In this document: positions 12,421-24,295 of the stretch, piece by piece | Layout of the letters: every line of letters starts with the position of its first letter | Numbering within the stretch: the first letter of the stretch is position 1 | Source: Lytechinus pictus | Taxonomy: Eukaryota; Echinodermata; Echinoidea; Temnopleuroida; Toxopneustidae | Direction of reading: 5' to 3' | Assembly: GCF_037042905.1 (NCBI RefSeq) | Contig: NC_087249.1 | Coordinates: forward strand, 34,177,901 to 34,241,900 | Length of the DNA: 64,000 nt | Notes under the pieces: generated by a model | Seen by the model: the letters and a program-made list of their open reading frames with translations, nothing else | Databases searched by the model: none | Told to the model about the DNA's origin: nothing | Translations under genes and position numbers: made by a program

Positions 12421-13340
12421 GAATTAGGAAAGTTGCGTGTGCACACCATTTCCATATTCTAATTATCCCTCACTGAAGAGTCTCACTCGGAACCTGTTTA
12501 TTTTGTGTTAATCGAGATATGGAATATAGCAAACCATGGAGGTAGAAAGACTAGCCAAGATATTTTTTGTGCTTAGCTAAACATTTAGAATTAGATACTG
12601 ACAAAGTCCGATTAAAGGACCACTTTTTAAACAGTTAAAGAAAAAGGAAAAACTGTGTTATTGCAGTGGTCTGTTGATAATAACTGAGTCAGATGGCTTT
12701 ATAACATATAGTTTACAAATTAATTAGGCGTAGGGGATATACTCTTTTATTTACAGATGATAATAAAGTCCTATTCAAAATATTATTTGAAAATCATTAA
12801 TAAATTTTCAATTTTCAAAATCTGAGAGAGAGGAGGCGGGAGGGGGGGTGGCCGGTGGGGGACACGGCGTTGACCTTTGAGAAAACAATTAAGATATAGA
12901 TTGCTTCTTGGAAGGTATCCTTATAGTAAGTGTTGTTGGGTATAACTTTACCAGCAATTGGAAATGAAATCAGCTTATATCTGGATGAAAATTGTGTGGC
13001 ACTATTTACCAATACCTTCATAAAATCAAATAATTTTTTTAAATGATTTGTCACAGTGATTTTTATGAATAAATTAGCATAAATTATATGACTTTTTGGG
13101 GGGTAAAATTTGCCTTAAAAAAATATAGTTTCGCATGTTTTCATCGCGATTGCGCGATCTGCGACCGCCAGATCTTAAGGGGACCATAAAGCACCCCCCC
13201 CCCCCCGTTGGTGACAAGAGTAAAAATGGTTCCATGACTTGCTCAGGCAACGATTGCTCCGATTGTAATCTTCACGTTAAGCCACTGAACCTAAAACCTA
13301 ACATCCAAAACTAAATAAACCCTTATTCTAATCTTACATT
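12421..13340. other. Intergenic DNA without a gene
   Basis: AT-rich sequence with a GC-rich G-tract patch (12830-12875) and a poly(C) tract (about 13193-13206). No coding signature was seen. Confidence 0.4.
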
Positions 13341-13360
13341 AAAGGGATGGTCCAGGTTTA

Positions 13361-13362
<2 letters not shown>

Positions 13363-13392
<30 letters not shown>

Positions 13393-13520
13393 TTATTTGG
13401 CAAGTCACCATAACATATAATTATACAGTAGCATTAAAACAACAGGCTTGCACAGGATGACCCACGAAAGCTCGAAAGCTTATTTCCAGTGGGGTCCTCA
13501 TTATACAGAATTAAGATAAT
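13363..13520 (-). repeat. Non-LTR/SINE 3'-end fragment with (TTGA)n tail
   Basis: A (TTGATTGA)n tail is followed by TTTTATTTGGCAAG and then ACCCACGAAAGCTCGAAAGC and TTCCAGTGGGGTCCTC. The organisation is like the other tail fragments at 19504, 22850 and 62375, which share an inverted G(G)GGTCC...GGATCC motif around an AGC-rich loop. Confidence 0.45.
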
Positions 13521-13635
13521 AAAATGTTAAAATTATACTATTTACATATTAAAAATGAAGAAAAAAAATCAGAATTTACTATTACCAATAAATAAGATAT
13601 ATAGACAATAAATAAGATATATACAAGAATATAAC

Positions 13636-13830
13636 GAAGAAGAAGAAGAAAAGAAGGAGAAGGGAGAGGAGGAACAGAAGAAGAGAGGGGACGAGGAGTA
13701 GAAGGAGACGGAAGAAACTGATAACGAAGGGAAATAAATAAGGAGAAGAACAACAGCACAAACGTGACGACAATAACAACAAGAAGAGGAGAATAGGAAG
13801 AAATAAAAGAAATAGAAAGAATAGAAGAAA
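13636..13830. repeat. Purine-rich (GAA/GGA)n tract
   Basis: The plus strand is almost all A and G for about 190 bases (GAAGAAGAAG..., GGAGAAGGGAGAGGAGG...). This causes the long spurious minus-strand open frames here. Such mirror-like polypurine runs can form triplex DNA. Confidence 0.8.
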
Positions 13831-14129
13831 GGACATATCGAAGCTTCAATCAAACTATGTAAAATACATGATAATACCTATAGTAGAGAAGAGAAAAGAA
13901 CTAGGTCAGTATTCAGGCTAAATCAACCGTACAGCATATCATTTGCATCTTCTTTTTGACTCTCAAGTGAAAGATATTCTTTCAATTTCCTCTTAAAATG
14001 AATTGATCAAAATGCTGAAAATTTGATCAAAATCGGATAACAAATAACGAAGTTATTGAATTTTAAAGATTTGTATTATTCCGATGAAACAGTTCTAGGC
14101 ATGTCTTCATAAATATTTAAACAGTTTTA

Positions 14130-14850
14130 TCATAAATTTCGGCTCGCGATTTGCGCTCGTATTGATAAAAAATATGAGTACCCAGGCTCCCATTATTGAT
14201 GTAGGAAAAGACCCAATTACCATCCTTTTCATGATTTAGAAATTTGACATGTCCAAAGGACACAGACGCCCCCGCTTAACGCTATCAGAAATTCATTCAA
14301 TAATGATTGAACTTATAATATCGTGCAGAAACCAATATGCATATTATAATGAACAAATTTGGACCTTTGACCTAAATACTCATACTTTCCATAATAATCT
14401 CTGATAGAATTATGACAGCCAGTTCATTTGATGTGACCTGACTGTATTTTGGTGTCATCTACCCAGACACCAAACACTTAATATCTGGTGCATATTTCCA
14501 AAGTTATCATGCGGAAACCAACTCGCAAATATAATGAGCTGTGACCTTTGACCTGTCGAGTCCGAATTATTTTGATCTCAGCCTGTATTTTGGTGTCATC
14601 TACCTACACACCCAATTTTGAATTATGCACTTTCGCGCTCCCATTATTGATGTAGGAAAAGACCCAATTACCATCCTTTTCATGATTTACAAAACATGAA
14701 TAAGTGTCCAACTTTTAGGTCTAAATCTCATTTTTCCCGCTCGCGCTTCGCGCACGCATCAATTGTTTAGTTAGAATGTCCAGTCCTTAGGTCGGGTGAC
14801 AGAATTTTTAAGCTCGCGCTCCACGCTCGCAGCAATTACTTAGTTATATA
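14130..14850. repeat. GCTCGCGCTTCGCGCTCGC-type array, diverged copy
   Basis: Hairpin cores such as GGCTCGCGATTTGCGCTCG (14142), CCCGCTCGCGCTTCGCGCAC (14737) and GCTCGCGCTCCACGCTCGC (14812) recur. A 50-base segment beginning CCCATTATTGATGTAGGAAA at 14191 is repeated at 14641. A CTGTATTTTGGTGTCATCTA duplication lies between them. Confidence 0.6.
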
Positions 14851-14870
14851 CAAACAATTGCTCAAAATGT

Positions 14871-14875
<5 letters not shown>

Positions 14876-14960
<85 letters not shown>

Positions 14961-15029
14961 AAAGTTATACATGTACAACAGCTTTGGCAACTCTTTTTAT
15001 TTAAATATTGTAAAGAAATTGATTTCTTT

Positions 15030-15102
<73 letters not shown>
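14876..15102. repeat. (AT)n / palindrome / (TA)n / (GT)n microsatellite cluster
   Basis: (AT)n runs to about 14956, then a unique 50 bases, a 15+15 base palindrome with a 2-base loop (15005-15036), (TA)n to 15074 and (GT)14 to 15102. Open frames across it are low-complexity artefacts. Confidence 0.9.
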
Positions 15103-15112
<10 letters not shown>

Positions 15113-16307
15113 ACACGAGTTTGTTTGTTTTGTGTGATCGAGTGTCTTGAATGTTGATTCATGATTTTGCCCCCCAATCCCAATCTGAAAATACCCCGAG
15201 ATCGGGTTAACGAGCATATTTAGCAAAACATAGGCCTATATAATAGTCATGGATCTAGTATAGGTCCATGATGCTATACAGCGCACCTAACTTTTACTAC
15301 GTTCCCCTGTACACATAATCTATTTCTTTTAGAAAGCTAGCTTATTACAGACCCCTTCAATGTTAGTTTGAATATCAGTCAAGAATTCCTCGCTCATTTA
15401 CTATACGCTCGGTTGCATGGCAGTAGTCAGTAATAGATCAAATGGATTATTAAAATAGTCATAGCATTGGTGATGTAAACATTTGTGATTAAACAGATCA
15501 TCACTTTATTTGGATACAAAATTTGATTCTGTTTGTTGGGGGAAAATAATGCATAAATCAATAATTGTTATCTCCATGCAGTCACTTTCATGAAATCCAT
15601 TGTTTTAGCATTAAAAAAGGCAGGCCGAAACTATAGGTGGTGACCATCCCAAGCCAATAATTTCCATTGTTTTTGTTTTTTATCATGTAGCGCCTTGAAT
15701 AATGATTCATTAGAAAGTGCGCAATAGAAATACTTATTAGAATTATAATTTGTTATCATTATCAATTAGAAGAAAATTAAAGTTCGGACGTGCCCCAAAA
15801 GCACCGTGCTCATTTCAAATAGATATTTTCCCCGGGCTTATCCTAAAGGACAAGTTCAATATGTTTTTTTATAAATTATATAGAAACATAAGAGTAAACG
15901 AATAAGATATTAAGTTTTGTTTCTAATATCAATTTTGTGACATATTGAGAGTAACCTTCTTAATGTGTAATGGATATATGTATATTGACTATTTTGTCTG
16001 AAAAAATCAATCATTTACCTGCGCATTTGGAAAGACTAAAGCACATTTTAGATATAAATAATTAATGTTATTAGAAAGTACTTTTTAAGTCGCCATGTTG
16101 TTGCTGCTGGTGTCGTCGGGTTTATTTTTTATTTTTAAGATGGAATATGGATAAGAGCCCAAAGAAAGATTACAATATTTTTGACTTCCCGGTCGATTTT
16201 AATATTTTACAAGTAATTGGAAAAGTCACCCCTTGGCGCAAAGGGGTATAGAAGAAACTTGTTCACACTTTCCCAGAATGCTGGCTTTTTGCACCTGGAT
16301 CAACCAT
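15103..16307. other. Intergenic DNA without a gene
   Basis: AT-rich sequence. A SINE-tail-like piece (GTAGCGCCTTGAATAATG at about 15689, then AAAGTGCGCAATAGAAAT) is the only recognisable feature. Confidence 0.35.
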
Positions 16308-16798
16308 TTAAAGGTCAAATTCACCCCAGAAAAAATGTGGATTTCAATCAATAGAGAAAGCTTAACACAAGCCTATACGCTTAAAATTTCATCAAAACCG
16401 GATGTAAAATAAGCAAGTTATGCCATTTCAAATTTTCCATTATTTTTTCACAAAACGGATCGATTTGACTGAATCATAGAAAATTAATGTTAAAACAATC
16501 GGGTAATTCCAACTGTTCGGGAGGAATAAAACTTTGTTTTATATGACAATGAGGAGAAAACGGAATATTTCATATTTCTGATAAAATACAAAGGAAATAG
16601 TGAGTGGGTGACGTCATCAGTCCCCTCATTTGCATACCGACCAGGATGTGCATGATTTTTTTGTGAAATCAAACGAAAATTTAAAATGTCATACTTTCTT
16701 ATTTTACATCCGATAGTAAAATTTTCAGTGTTATGCTTGTCTGATTTTTCTCTTTTTATTCAAATAAACTTAATGTTGGAGTGGACATGTCCTTTAAA
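16308..16798. mobile_element. Palindromic MITE, 'TTAAAGGTCAA' family, copy 1
   Basis: The left end TTTAAAGGTCAAATTCACCCC is mirrored by GGAGTGGACATGTCCTTTAAA at the right end. The inner phrases ATTTCATCAAAACCGGATGT and CTCATTTGCATACCGACCAG are shared with copies at 35023 and 53603. Arms are about 130 bp. It is non-coding. Confidence 0.85.
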
Positions 16799-16810
16799 GT
16801 GTGATACCGC

Positions 16811-17562
16811 AGTGGCGGATCCAGGGGGCACAGGGGGCGCACCCCCCCCCCCCTATATTTGAGCGGCGCCGAAGGCGCCGCTCAAAAAAAATAAAAGAAA
16901 AGTAAAAGAAAGAAAATAAGAAAAATAAGATATAATATTAGCAACAGTAAAGGAAAGACTATCCCCCAGCAAAGCACAATCATATCATCTTCCTTATCTT
17001 TTCTTTTAACTACCCTTTTCCCAACAACTTATCAGAATAAGAATAATCAGCGCCATTTGGTTATAAATCGGCGCCAGTCAAGAAAAATCGGCAATGCCAG
17101 AGTCTTAACCGGCGCCGATCAAGGATAATCAGCGCCACCGAAATCTCAATCGGTGCCGGGCAAGAATAATCGGCGCCATCTGGTTAGTAAATCGGCGCCG
17201 GTAAAGAAAAATCGGAACCGGCGCCGATCAAGGATAATCAGCGCCATATCTAAATCGGGGCTGGTCAAGAATAATCAGCGCCATCTGGTTATAAATCGGT
17301 GCTGCCTGAGTCTTAACCGGCGCCGATCAAGAATAATCAGCTCCACCTAAATCAAAATCGGCGCCGGACAAGAATAATCAGCACCACCTGGTTAAAAATC
17401 GGCGCCAGTCAAAAATAATCGGCGCCTCCTGGTTCTAAATCGGCGCCAGTCGATTATGAATTCGTTACCGCTGCCTAAATCTTACGTGACGTCGGTAAAA
17501 ATAATCAGCACTATACTTGTTCTAAATCGGCGCCGGTCAAGAATGATCAGCGGCACCTGGTT
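16811..17562. repeat. Element start CAGTGGCGGATCCAGGG, 23-base hairpin, then GGCGCC minisatellite
   Basis: CAGTGGCGGATCCAGGG (16811) opens an element with poly(C), followed by a perfect hairpin at 16861-16883 (GAGCGGCGCC / GAA / GGCGCCGCTC). From about 17020 to 17560 roughly a dozen diverged copies of a ~40-45 base unit recur, built on AATCGGCGCCGGTCAAGA and ATAATCAGCGCCACCTGGTT. Nearly every unit carries a GGCGCC-type palindrome. No matching right terminus was found. Confidence 0.75.
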
Positions 17563-18392
17563 ATACATTTATTTTTGAATGGTCATAACGAATAACAAAG
17601 CTCATCGCATGCCCTTACAGAGTGGACTGGGGCGGGGCAGTTGCCCACAGATGTCATGAAATCTTTAATTTGTTATTTAAAAAATCCCAGAATCATACAA
17701 AAGTGTAGAGCAAATCCTTTAATTTTGATCTTATTTTCCAATGCTTTAATAAAAAAAGGTCAGTCACTTTTCTTCTTTACTCATTCCACATTGTGCCACC
17801 TCTATATGGCCTTAGTGTAAGACAGCTATCATCATGACTATAGTGTTTTATGAAGATGATTCGATATTTTAGTCCAAAACTTTGCTAAAACCCGTTGCTA
17901 ATACCGGGAGTGTATAATTACGAAACCAGACGTATATTCGTTAGACCTTAAACCACTAAATATCATTTTCAATGTATAAATACAGTTTGTCAATACCTTT
18001 GTTTTAACGTTTAAATGTTTACGCCACAAAATTTGATTTATTTTCATCTTCCATTAAGTTAAATATTATTCATCTGATCACTCAGGAAGAAGTTAAAAAA
18101 AGATAACGATACCTGTAAAACTGGAGAACTATTTCCAAAGCTCTGTCTTGAAGGATCTCTTTCTGAATTCAGGTCAAAAGCATTATATCCAGTTTCATCA
18201 AAGTAATTAAATAAAAATTACTCATCATTACAAATTGCATTATATTTAGTTAAAAGCATCACAATATATATATATAAATACCAAATCTGTATATAGGCCT
18301 ATACATCATGTACATGAAAATTGAATGATAATATATAAACCTGGATTGGTGATGTATTCCTAATGATTCATGATGTAGTATCATTGTATATA
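17563..18392. other. Intergenic DNA without a gene
   Basis: AT-rich, without recognisable coding or repeat structure. Confidence 0.3.
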
Positions 18393-19242
18393 CAGAGGCG
18401 TCGATCCTGGGGGGGGGGGGGGGCAGGGGGCGGGCGATCGCCCCACCAATGAAAATATTGGGTGGGCAAACATATCGTTTTGCCCCCCCCCCCCATGATT
18501 CCGCATGTGCAAAAATAAAATAAGATGGTAATGTTACACATAAATCAGCAAGCGAGATTGAGCTACACAACTCGTTCAGTCCGCTTTTCAGATTGGAATA
18601 TAAAATTTTTCAGCACGCGCTTCGCGCTCGCAGCATTTCTGTAGCAAAAACCCCATACTTTTCATGATTAAATAGGTGAATAGAATGTCCCGTTTTCAGT
18701 TCTAAACCTCAAAAGAACTCCCGCTTCGATTTGCAATAATCTTTTGTTGGATATAATCCTGTTCTTTCATTAAAACTGTCATTTTTTCAGATCGAAATAT
18801 CAAAATTTTAAGCTCGCATCTATTGTTTTTTTTTAGATACCCATCTTAATCATTGGTACCAAAAATGCTTAGAACATCAAGCTTTCTGGTCAGAATATAA
18901 ATAAATTTCAGCTCGCCCTCGGCACTCGCATTATCTGTGTAGTGAGATAATTATGTATCCTCCTCATGAGTTACTACAAACAGTCCTAAACAGGCACCTT
19001 TTTCCTGTTTTCAGGTCAGTATTATAATACTAAAAAAATTTAGCTCGCGCTAGCGTTAATTTGTTGGTGAGATATGTGTCTCTATCTCATGAGTCATATA
19101 AATAAATAAATATATATATATGCATATGTGTGTGTGCGTGTTTGTGTGTGAATATGTTTGTTTTGTGTGATCGAGCGCCTTTGGAAAGTTGATTCATGAT
19201 TTTGCCCCCCCCCCCATCTGTAAAAAGGATCGACGCCCCTGT
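18393..19242. mobile_element. Non-autonomous element with CAGAGGCGTCGATCC termini and GCGC-hairpin interior
   Basis: The left end CAGAGGCGTCGATCCTGGGG (about 18393) is the inverse of GGATCGACGCCCCTG (about 19242). Poly(G)/poly(C) runs lie just inside both ends. The interior repeats ~120-150 bp units, each with an AGCTCGC(G)...GCGCTCGCA core (18610, 18910, 19041). It is non-coding. Confidence 0.65.
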
Positions 19243-19503
19243 GTATAGTAAAAAAAAATTGCATCTCAATTAATATACAAAAGTATTGGCCTCATCGCAA
19301 TTGAAGGATTAGTATATACACGAGATTTTGAAATCGCACATAACATGCATAATTTGTGTTACTTTTTGCTTGTTTCTTTCTTGTGTGAAAAGCTTTGCAT
19401 TTGTTCAGTAATCATATTTGCATCCGTATGATTTCTTTTGTTCTCTTTTTCTTTCCTGTAATACATATATGTACGCGTATAAGAATAAGTCTACTATACT
19501 TTC

Positions 19504-19710
19504 TTCATTTCCAAGGGGGATCCACACTTTACAAGCTTTGCTTTTTAGTGGATCCCCTCATTTCCATTTATGCTCTATATTATACTTTTTTTTCTGGGTT
19601 TTTTTTACGAAGTAAGAATGCCCTTCTGTAAAATTGTACTTGATTTGTATTACTTTATATTACTTTGTATTGTGTTTTGAATGGAATGAAATAAAAGAAT
19701 TGAAATTGAA
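19504..19710 (+). repeat. Non-LTR/SINE 3'-end fragment
   Basis: GGGGGATCCACACTTTACAA, then GCTTTGCTTTTTAGTGGATC form an inverted pair, followed by a TTTATTACTTTGTATTG-like AT-rich tail ending in GAATGGAATGAAATAAAAG. The same layout is seen at 62370-62616 and, reversed, at 22850-23118. Confidence 0.5.
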
Positions 19711-19810
19711 TAAGTTTTTCAATCTCTCTCTATATATGTTTAAGAAAGATTATATTATGTTTAAATTGATGTATATTTTCTGTTATAATGAGATATTTTT
19801 AAGTGGACTT

Positions 19811-20270
19811 CAGGGAATGGTCACGTACGCAGCAAGGGGGAGGGGGGGGGGGCAAATTCCCGATCAGCTGTTGTGAAAACACTTTTTTTTTCCTTAACAT
19901 TTCATGAAAACTAAACAAAAATGTGCAAATGTGAGATGTGCACCAAATACTTTTATTACACTTATAAAAAAAATAATCGCCCCATTGAGCAGCTCGGTCC
20001 GTTTGCTCTATCGTTTTTATTTTATTTTTTTTAATAACTTCGAGTCTTGCCCCCCCCCCCCCCGGAAACATTATCTGCGTGTGGTCATGCAAAATGGCAT
20101 GACTGGAAATTATTTTTGAAAAGAGCATTTGACAGGGTCAGACTTTACCCCTTTTTCAACATTTTCTTTTATGGCGCCGGTGAAGTGCAAAAATATGTGC
20201 GCCGCTCGGCAGTGCGCCCCCCCCCCCCCCTTTCGCCAAAAGCTGGATCCGCCTATGATACCTTTCCATG
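19811..20270. repeat. Poly(G)/poly(C) element debris
   Basis: Several G or C tracts (about 19840, 20050, 20216) lie among GTACGC, CGCCAAAAGCTGGATCCGCC and GTCATGCAAAATGGC fragments typical of the GGATCC-ended elements in this window. No complete element could be delimited. Confidence 0.35.
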
Positions 20271-20893
20271 ACTTCTTACAAAAACACGATATAACAAGAA
20301 TAATGCAGGACAAGAATAATACAGGACTCTTTCAGGGTCTGACTCTCTTGAGATCGAGAATGATCTTGCTTACAGTTCAATAATGAACCATGCACTTCTT
20401 TTTTGTTGTTCGTTGAGGTTCGTTCAGTCACAAGATCTTGGCCAACTACATGACTTGTATGCAAGCAAAGGCCGAGTGATGGCGCGAGACCTGCGCGCGA
20501 GACCATTAATGCTGACGGAGAATTCCGAAATGTATTTGCAGCGATATGATGCAAGGGAGATCAAGGCAACGCTCCGATCGTATACATTGTAGACAATATA
20601 CGATCCAGATTTCGTTTTGTACCATACCTTGTGCTTGAAAGTGCATAGTGAGTCACGCACGGAGCGACCCCCCCCCCTTTTTTTTTATACAAGGTTTGAT
20701 ATCAATTTGACTGAGATACCAATATAATTTCATAATGTATAAACACAAAGAGATGTTATACATATTTTAAGTTCAGGTAACAATCGCAATATTTTTTTCC
20801 TGACGGCTACAGTTTAGTGCACCATTGGATTAAAATGGTTGGATCAGAAAGCGCACTCCTGTCAGGGGACTTATCAAGGCCCTTTTTTATTAC

Positions 20894-20978
20894 GGTGGCT
20901 GTCCTGCCTTATTGAATGATAGTTCATTTGAATAATATTATTCAATGAACTATCATTCAATAAGGCAGGACAACCACC
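20894..20978. repeat. Near-perfect 85-base inverted repeat
   Basis: GGTGGCTGTCCTGCCTTATT... (20894) is followed with almost no spacer by its reverse complement ending GGCAGGACAACCACC (20978). The arms, about 41 bases each, differ by one bulged base and one G/A change. It could be a very small foldback element or a replication-type inverted duplication. Confidence 0.9.
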
Positions 20979-21617
20979 ACTATACGGCTTCCAGTAGAGA
21001 AAAATAAGAATAAAATTGTTTTATTAATAAACAAGAAAGACAGAAGAGTATTTAAAAAGAGGTGGGTCTGTAACTCTGTAGAAAAAAAAACATTGTAATG
21101 GCGATCAATCTCGCATTTGCACCTTTCATAGAACGACAAAAATGACCTCATTATTTTTGTTATTCTTGATTTCAATTTCTTTCTTTTTCAGTCATTATAA
21201 TCAGTATTTTTCATGCTATCGCTTTTTTTTCAAATACTTCTGTGATCTCACCCAAAATTATAGGAAGCGGGCACTGCATGGTCTGGTCCCTCGCTATACA
21301 CATATTGCGTGGTCATTCTATTCGTCAAGTTTAACCCCCTCCCCCCCCCCACAGAAACTGAATTGAGATCGAGTTCTTCAATAAAAAGACAAAGTTCATT
21401 TGATTGAGATTTGTGTGACCTTAGTTTGGGAGTACCTGATGGATGTCATTGTTTAGATTCCTATACATGCATTTCTATGGCAGAAATAAGCAGAAAAAAT
21501 TATTTACCTATGGTATTATCATTCGGATGCAAAAATATGCTGCTATGTTAGTGAAATTGTATATATAGGCATAGGCCTATATGCTATGAAAACTAATTTA
21601 ATTCATAGGCATGCCAT

Positions 21618-22430
21618 AAGCGTCGTGGTGTAGCGGTTCTGACTCTCGCCCTGCAATAAACCAGTTCGTAGTTATACTTCAGGGGCAATTTCGGTCAAAT
21701 GACCCTTCATTTCTTTCATTGTGATAGGCAGATTTCAAAGCAAGATATTATGTAAGCTTGCCTTACATAGCAGGATGAAGAAATTGAATAGACCAGGTGA
21801 CTAGAATAGCACATCATTCCACACTCGATGAAGGTATTTGTTGCATTCCTACTTTGAATGCATGTTATAGCATATTATACAATGTACTTTTCAAACTGTG
21901 AGATACCAGTCGTCCGTGGACGCATTGTTGTTTTTTGTGGATGTAAATGAACAACACAATTCAAAAGAATACATGAATAATCAAAAATCAAAGTTGGTGC
22001 TTATCTCATTAAATTTTAAACCACCATGTCACTTTTGTACAAATGACCTTCGTCTGATCATTTTCCGATCATACGCAGAGTGGAACTATATACGAACTGG
22101 CTTATCAGAGGGTCATGTGTTGCACCGCGACCTAGCGTCCTTTGGCAAGGCGTCAATCCACACTTTGCCATGCACTCTCCACCCAGGTGTTAAATGGGTA
22201 CCCGGTAGGATGCGAAAGTCTATGAAGTTTGCATATAGCAATTGAGTCTTGGAAATCTTGTTGGAATGCTCCCCTGGGAGTGGAGAAAGTGCATACATTG
22301 TGTGCGGGCATGTCAGGATCCGATGACCGGGGAAATAATAATTGCAATGTAAAGCGATTAGAAACAAAGTGTAATAAGCGCTATATAAAATTTATGTAAC
22401 TATTATTATTTATTATTATTATGTGCGTTT
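21618..22430 (+). repeat. SINE: tRNA-like head and canonical 3' tail
   Basis: AGCGTCGTGGTGTAGCGGTT (21618) resembles a tRNA A-box head (GTGTAGCGGTTCTGACTCTC). At 22120-22430 a typical SINE tail follows: CCTTTGGCAAGGCGTCAATC, CACCCAGGTGTTAAATGGGT, GTAAAGCGATT, GCGCTATATAAA and a (TTA)n end. Head and tail are ~450 bases apart, so either the copy is interrupted or two SINEs lie close together. Confidence 0.6.
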
Positions 22431-22849
22431 ACTTGTGCAAAGCAGTGCATGCAATCCATGCATGGTGCAATGTTTCTACAATGTACAAATAAAATGTTTT
22501 CAGTCATCATGAGCAAGTAAATAAAAAAGTAGGAATTGACAGGTTCTGCTATAACTATGGCTGTCTATATAATTATGACGCCACATATTCAAATCTAAAA
22601 CATAATAATAACGGCCCTTAACTATTCTTGGATATATTTTTTATATCGGATCTGCACTATAACTTTCCGTTGCATCGGAGCATGACTGAAATACACTCGT
22701 GACCAATGCCGATTTTTTTTTTAAGTAAGAGGCCAACTGAATATAAGATTTTTATATAAGTGCATTTTTGTAAATCCCGATAACAGGGAATCACCAAGCA
22801 CGAAATGAGAGCTGAAGCATTTCGTATGTTGGCCTATCATAAGACTCAA

Positions 22850-23118
22850 TTCAATTCAATTTATTTTTCATTCTTCAACATAATACAAATAATTACATGA
22901 TAAATCAATTCAATTTAAATAAAAGCATGAACAAAATTCTACATTGAATAAATAATATACATATTCAATAAGTGATTCAAATATAAATTAACATGCATGT
23001 CAAATTTAAATCAATATAATCAATGTAATTAAATATAATTAAATCAATATAATCATATATCATGAGAAGAATGGAGGGGTCCACTGAAAAGCAAAGCTTG
23101 TAAAATGTGAACCCCTCA
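22850..23118 (-). repeat. Non-LTR/SINE 3'-end fragment, reversed
   Basis: It starts with (TTCAA)n and TTTATTTTTCATTCTTCAAC and ends with GGGGTCCACTGAAAAGCAAA, GCTTGTAAAATGTGAACCCC. This is the reverse of the fragment at 19504. Confidence 0.5.
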
Positions 23119-23485
23119 AAAAGTTAGGATAGAAAGAATATTGAAATATACGTTAAGGAATACATGAAGATAACGAAAGGGGCCAAAAAAAAAATCTTAT
23201 ATACAAGGATTGTGAAATTCAAAGACAATACAGGGGCAGCGGAACCGGGGGGGGGGGGGGGGAGAGAGGGGGTACTTGCCACCCCCCCCCGAAAAATCCT
23301 TGTAGAAAAAATTGCCCCCATTCAAAATACAAAATGCACTTTTGTTCAAAATGAATGTGCCCTTTTTCAAAATACCCATTTTGAAGTAAAACATACATTT
23401 TAGGTTATAAAATGTTTGGCTCGCACTTTGCGCTCAAATCAATTATTGTTTAGTAAGGTACTCCTCCTGTTCATGCATGGTTATA

Positions 23486-24282
23486 CAGTGCGTCCCAGAA
23501 AAAACGAAACCGAGATTAAGCGATGATTTATCATAACTTGATCACAAATACAATAGACAAATGACCTGCCAATGTAAAGCTTAGAATCTCCTCTTTCATC
23601 TGATATTACCTAGATTATTCGTCATTCACGCATGAGTGAGCAAAAACAATTTGAAGAAAAGATACCAAAGACTCATTTGGCGGGGGATATCTGAATTTCA
23701 AAAAGAAAATCACATGCCTAAAAATTTCAATATCTGCTCTTTTATTTGATACCTTAATCACAAAAAATGGTCAAGAAGTAAAAAAGTTATGTTCCCTCGA
23801 AACAATGCTTAATTGTATTTCCATAATTTCATTAAATAAACGTGTTTTCACCGGTTTCCCACAGAAGCTATGGCTGATCGTCAACAAAACGGAGTGTCAA
23901 GTGAGTTTGAACGCTAGCCTGTAGAACCTCTTCATTTTATGAAATTTCTTGAAATTCAAGCATTATTTCAAATAACCAGAACTTTGTTATTTCTTGACCA
24001 TTTTCTGTAATTGAGGTATCAAATTAAAAAGCAGATATTGAACTTTTTAAAAATGTGGTTTTCTTTTTGAAACCCAGATACAGCCCGCCAAAGGACTTTT
24101 TGGTATCCCCTCTTCAAATTGTTTTTGCTCACTCATGCGTGAATGAGAAATATTTTACGTAATTTCAGATGAAAGAGGAGATTCTAAGCTTTACAATGGT
24201 AGGTCATTTGTCTATTGTATTTGTGATTAAGTTATGATAAATCATCGATAAATCTCGGTTTCGTTTTTTGTGGGACGCACTG
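23486..24282. mobile_element. Tc1/mariner-type foldback MITE with TA target duplication
   Basis: The termini are CAGTGCGTCCCAGAAAAAAC (left, preceded by TA) and its inverse ending GGGACGCACTG (right, followed by TA). The inverted similarity runs for about 350 bp per arm (for example GACAAATGACCTGCCAATGT at 23557 against ACAATGGTAGGTCATTTGTC at 24193). The short core at 23871 has an open start ATGGCTGATCGTCAACAAAA..., giving about 15 residues before a stop. This may be a leftover transposase N-terminus. Confidence 0.85.
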
Positions 24283-24295
24283 TATAGGGATTGTA

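Larger units (their letters stand above)
13341..14118. mobile_element. Old MITE copy split by a later retro-element insertion
   Basis: AAAGGGATGGTCCAGG at 13341 is a MITE start, and 13955-14090 carries matching internal sequence (GAAAATTTGATCAAAATCGG, then TAACAAATAACGAAGTTATT). Between them lie a (TTGA)n run (13363-13392), a retro-element 3'-end-like segment and a long purine tract, so the copy looks interrupted. Confidence 0.4.

Noticed and set aside
13538..13853. Three overlapping Ser/Leu/Phe-rich minus frames
   Set aside because: Reverse of a polypurine tract; no family pattern.
14840..15226. 128-codon minus-strand frame
   Set aside because: Driven by (AT)n and (GT)n; repeated Tyr-Ile and Thr-His residues only.
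20894..20978. Pre-microRNA hairpin
   Set aside because: Stem almost perfectly paired with virtually no loop, unlike animal pre-miRNAs.
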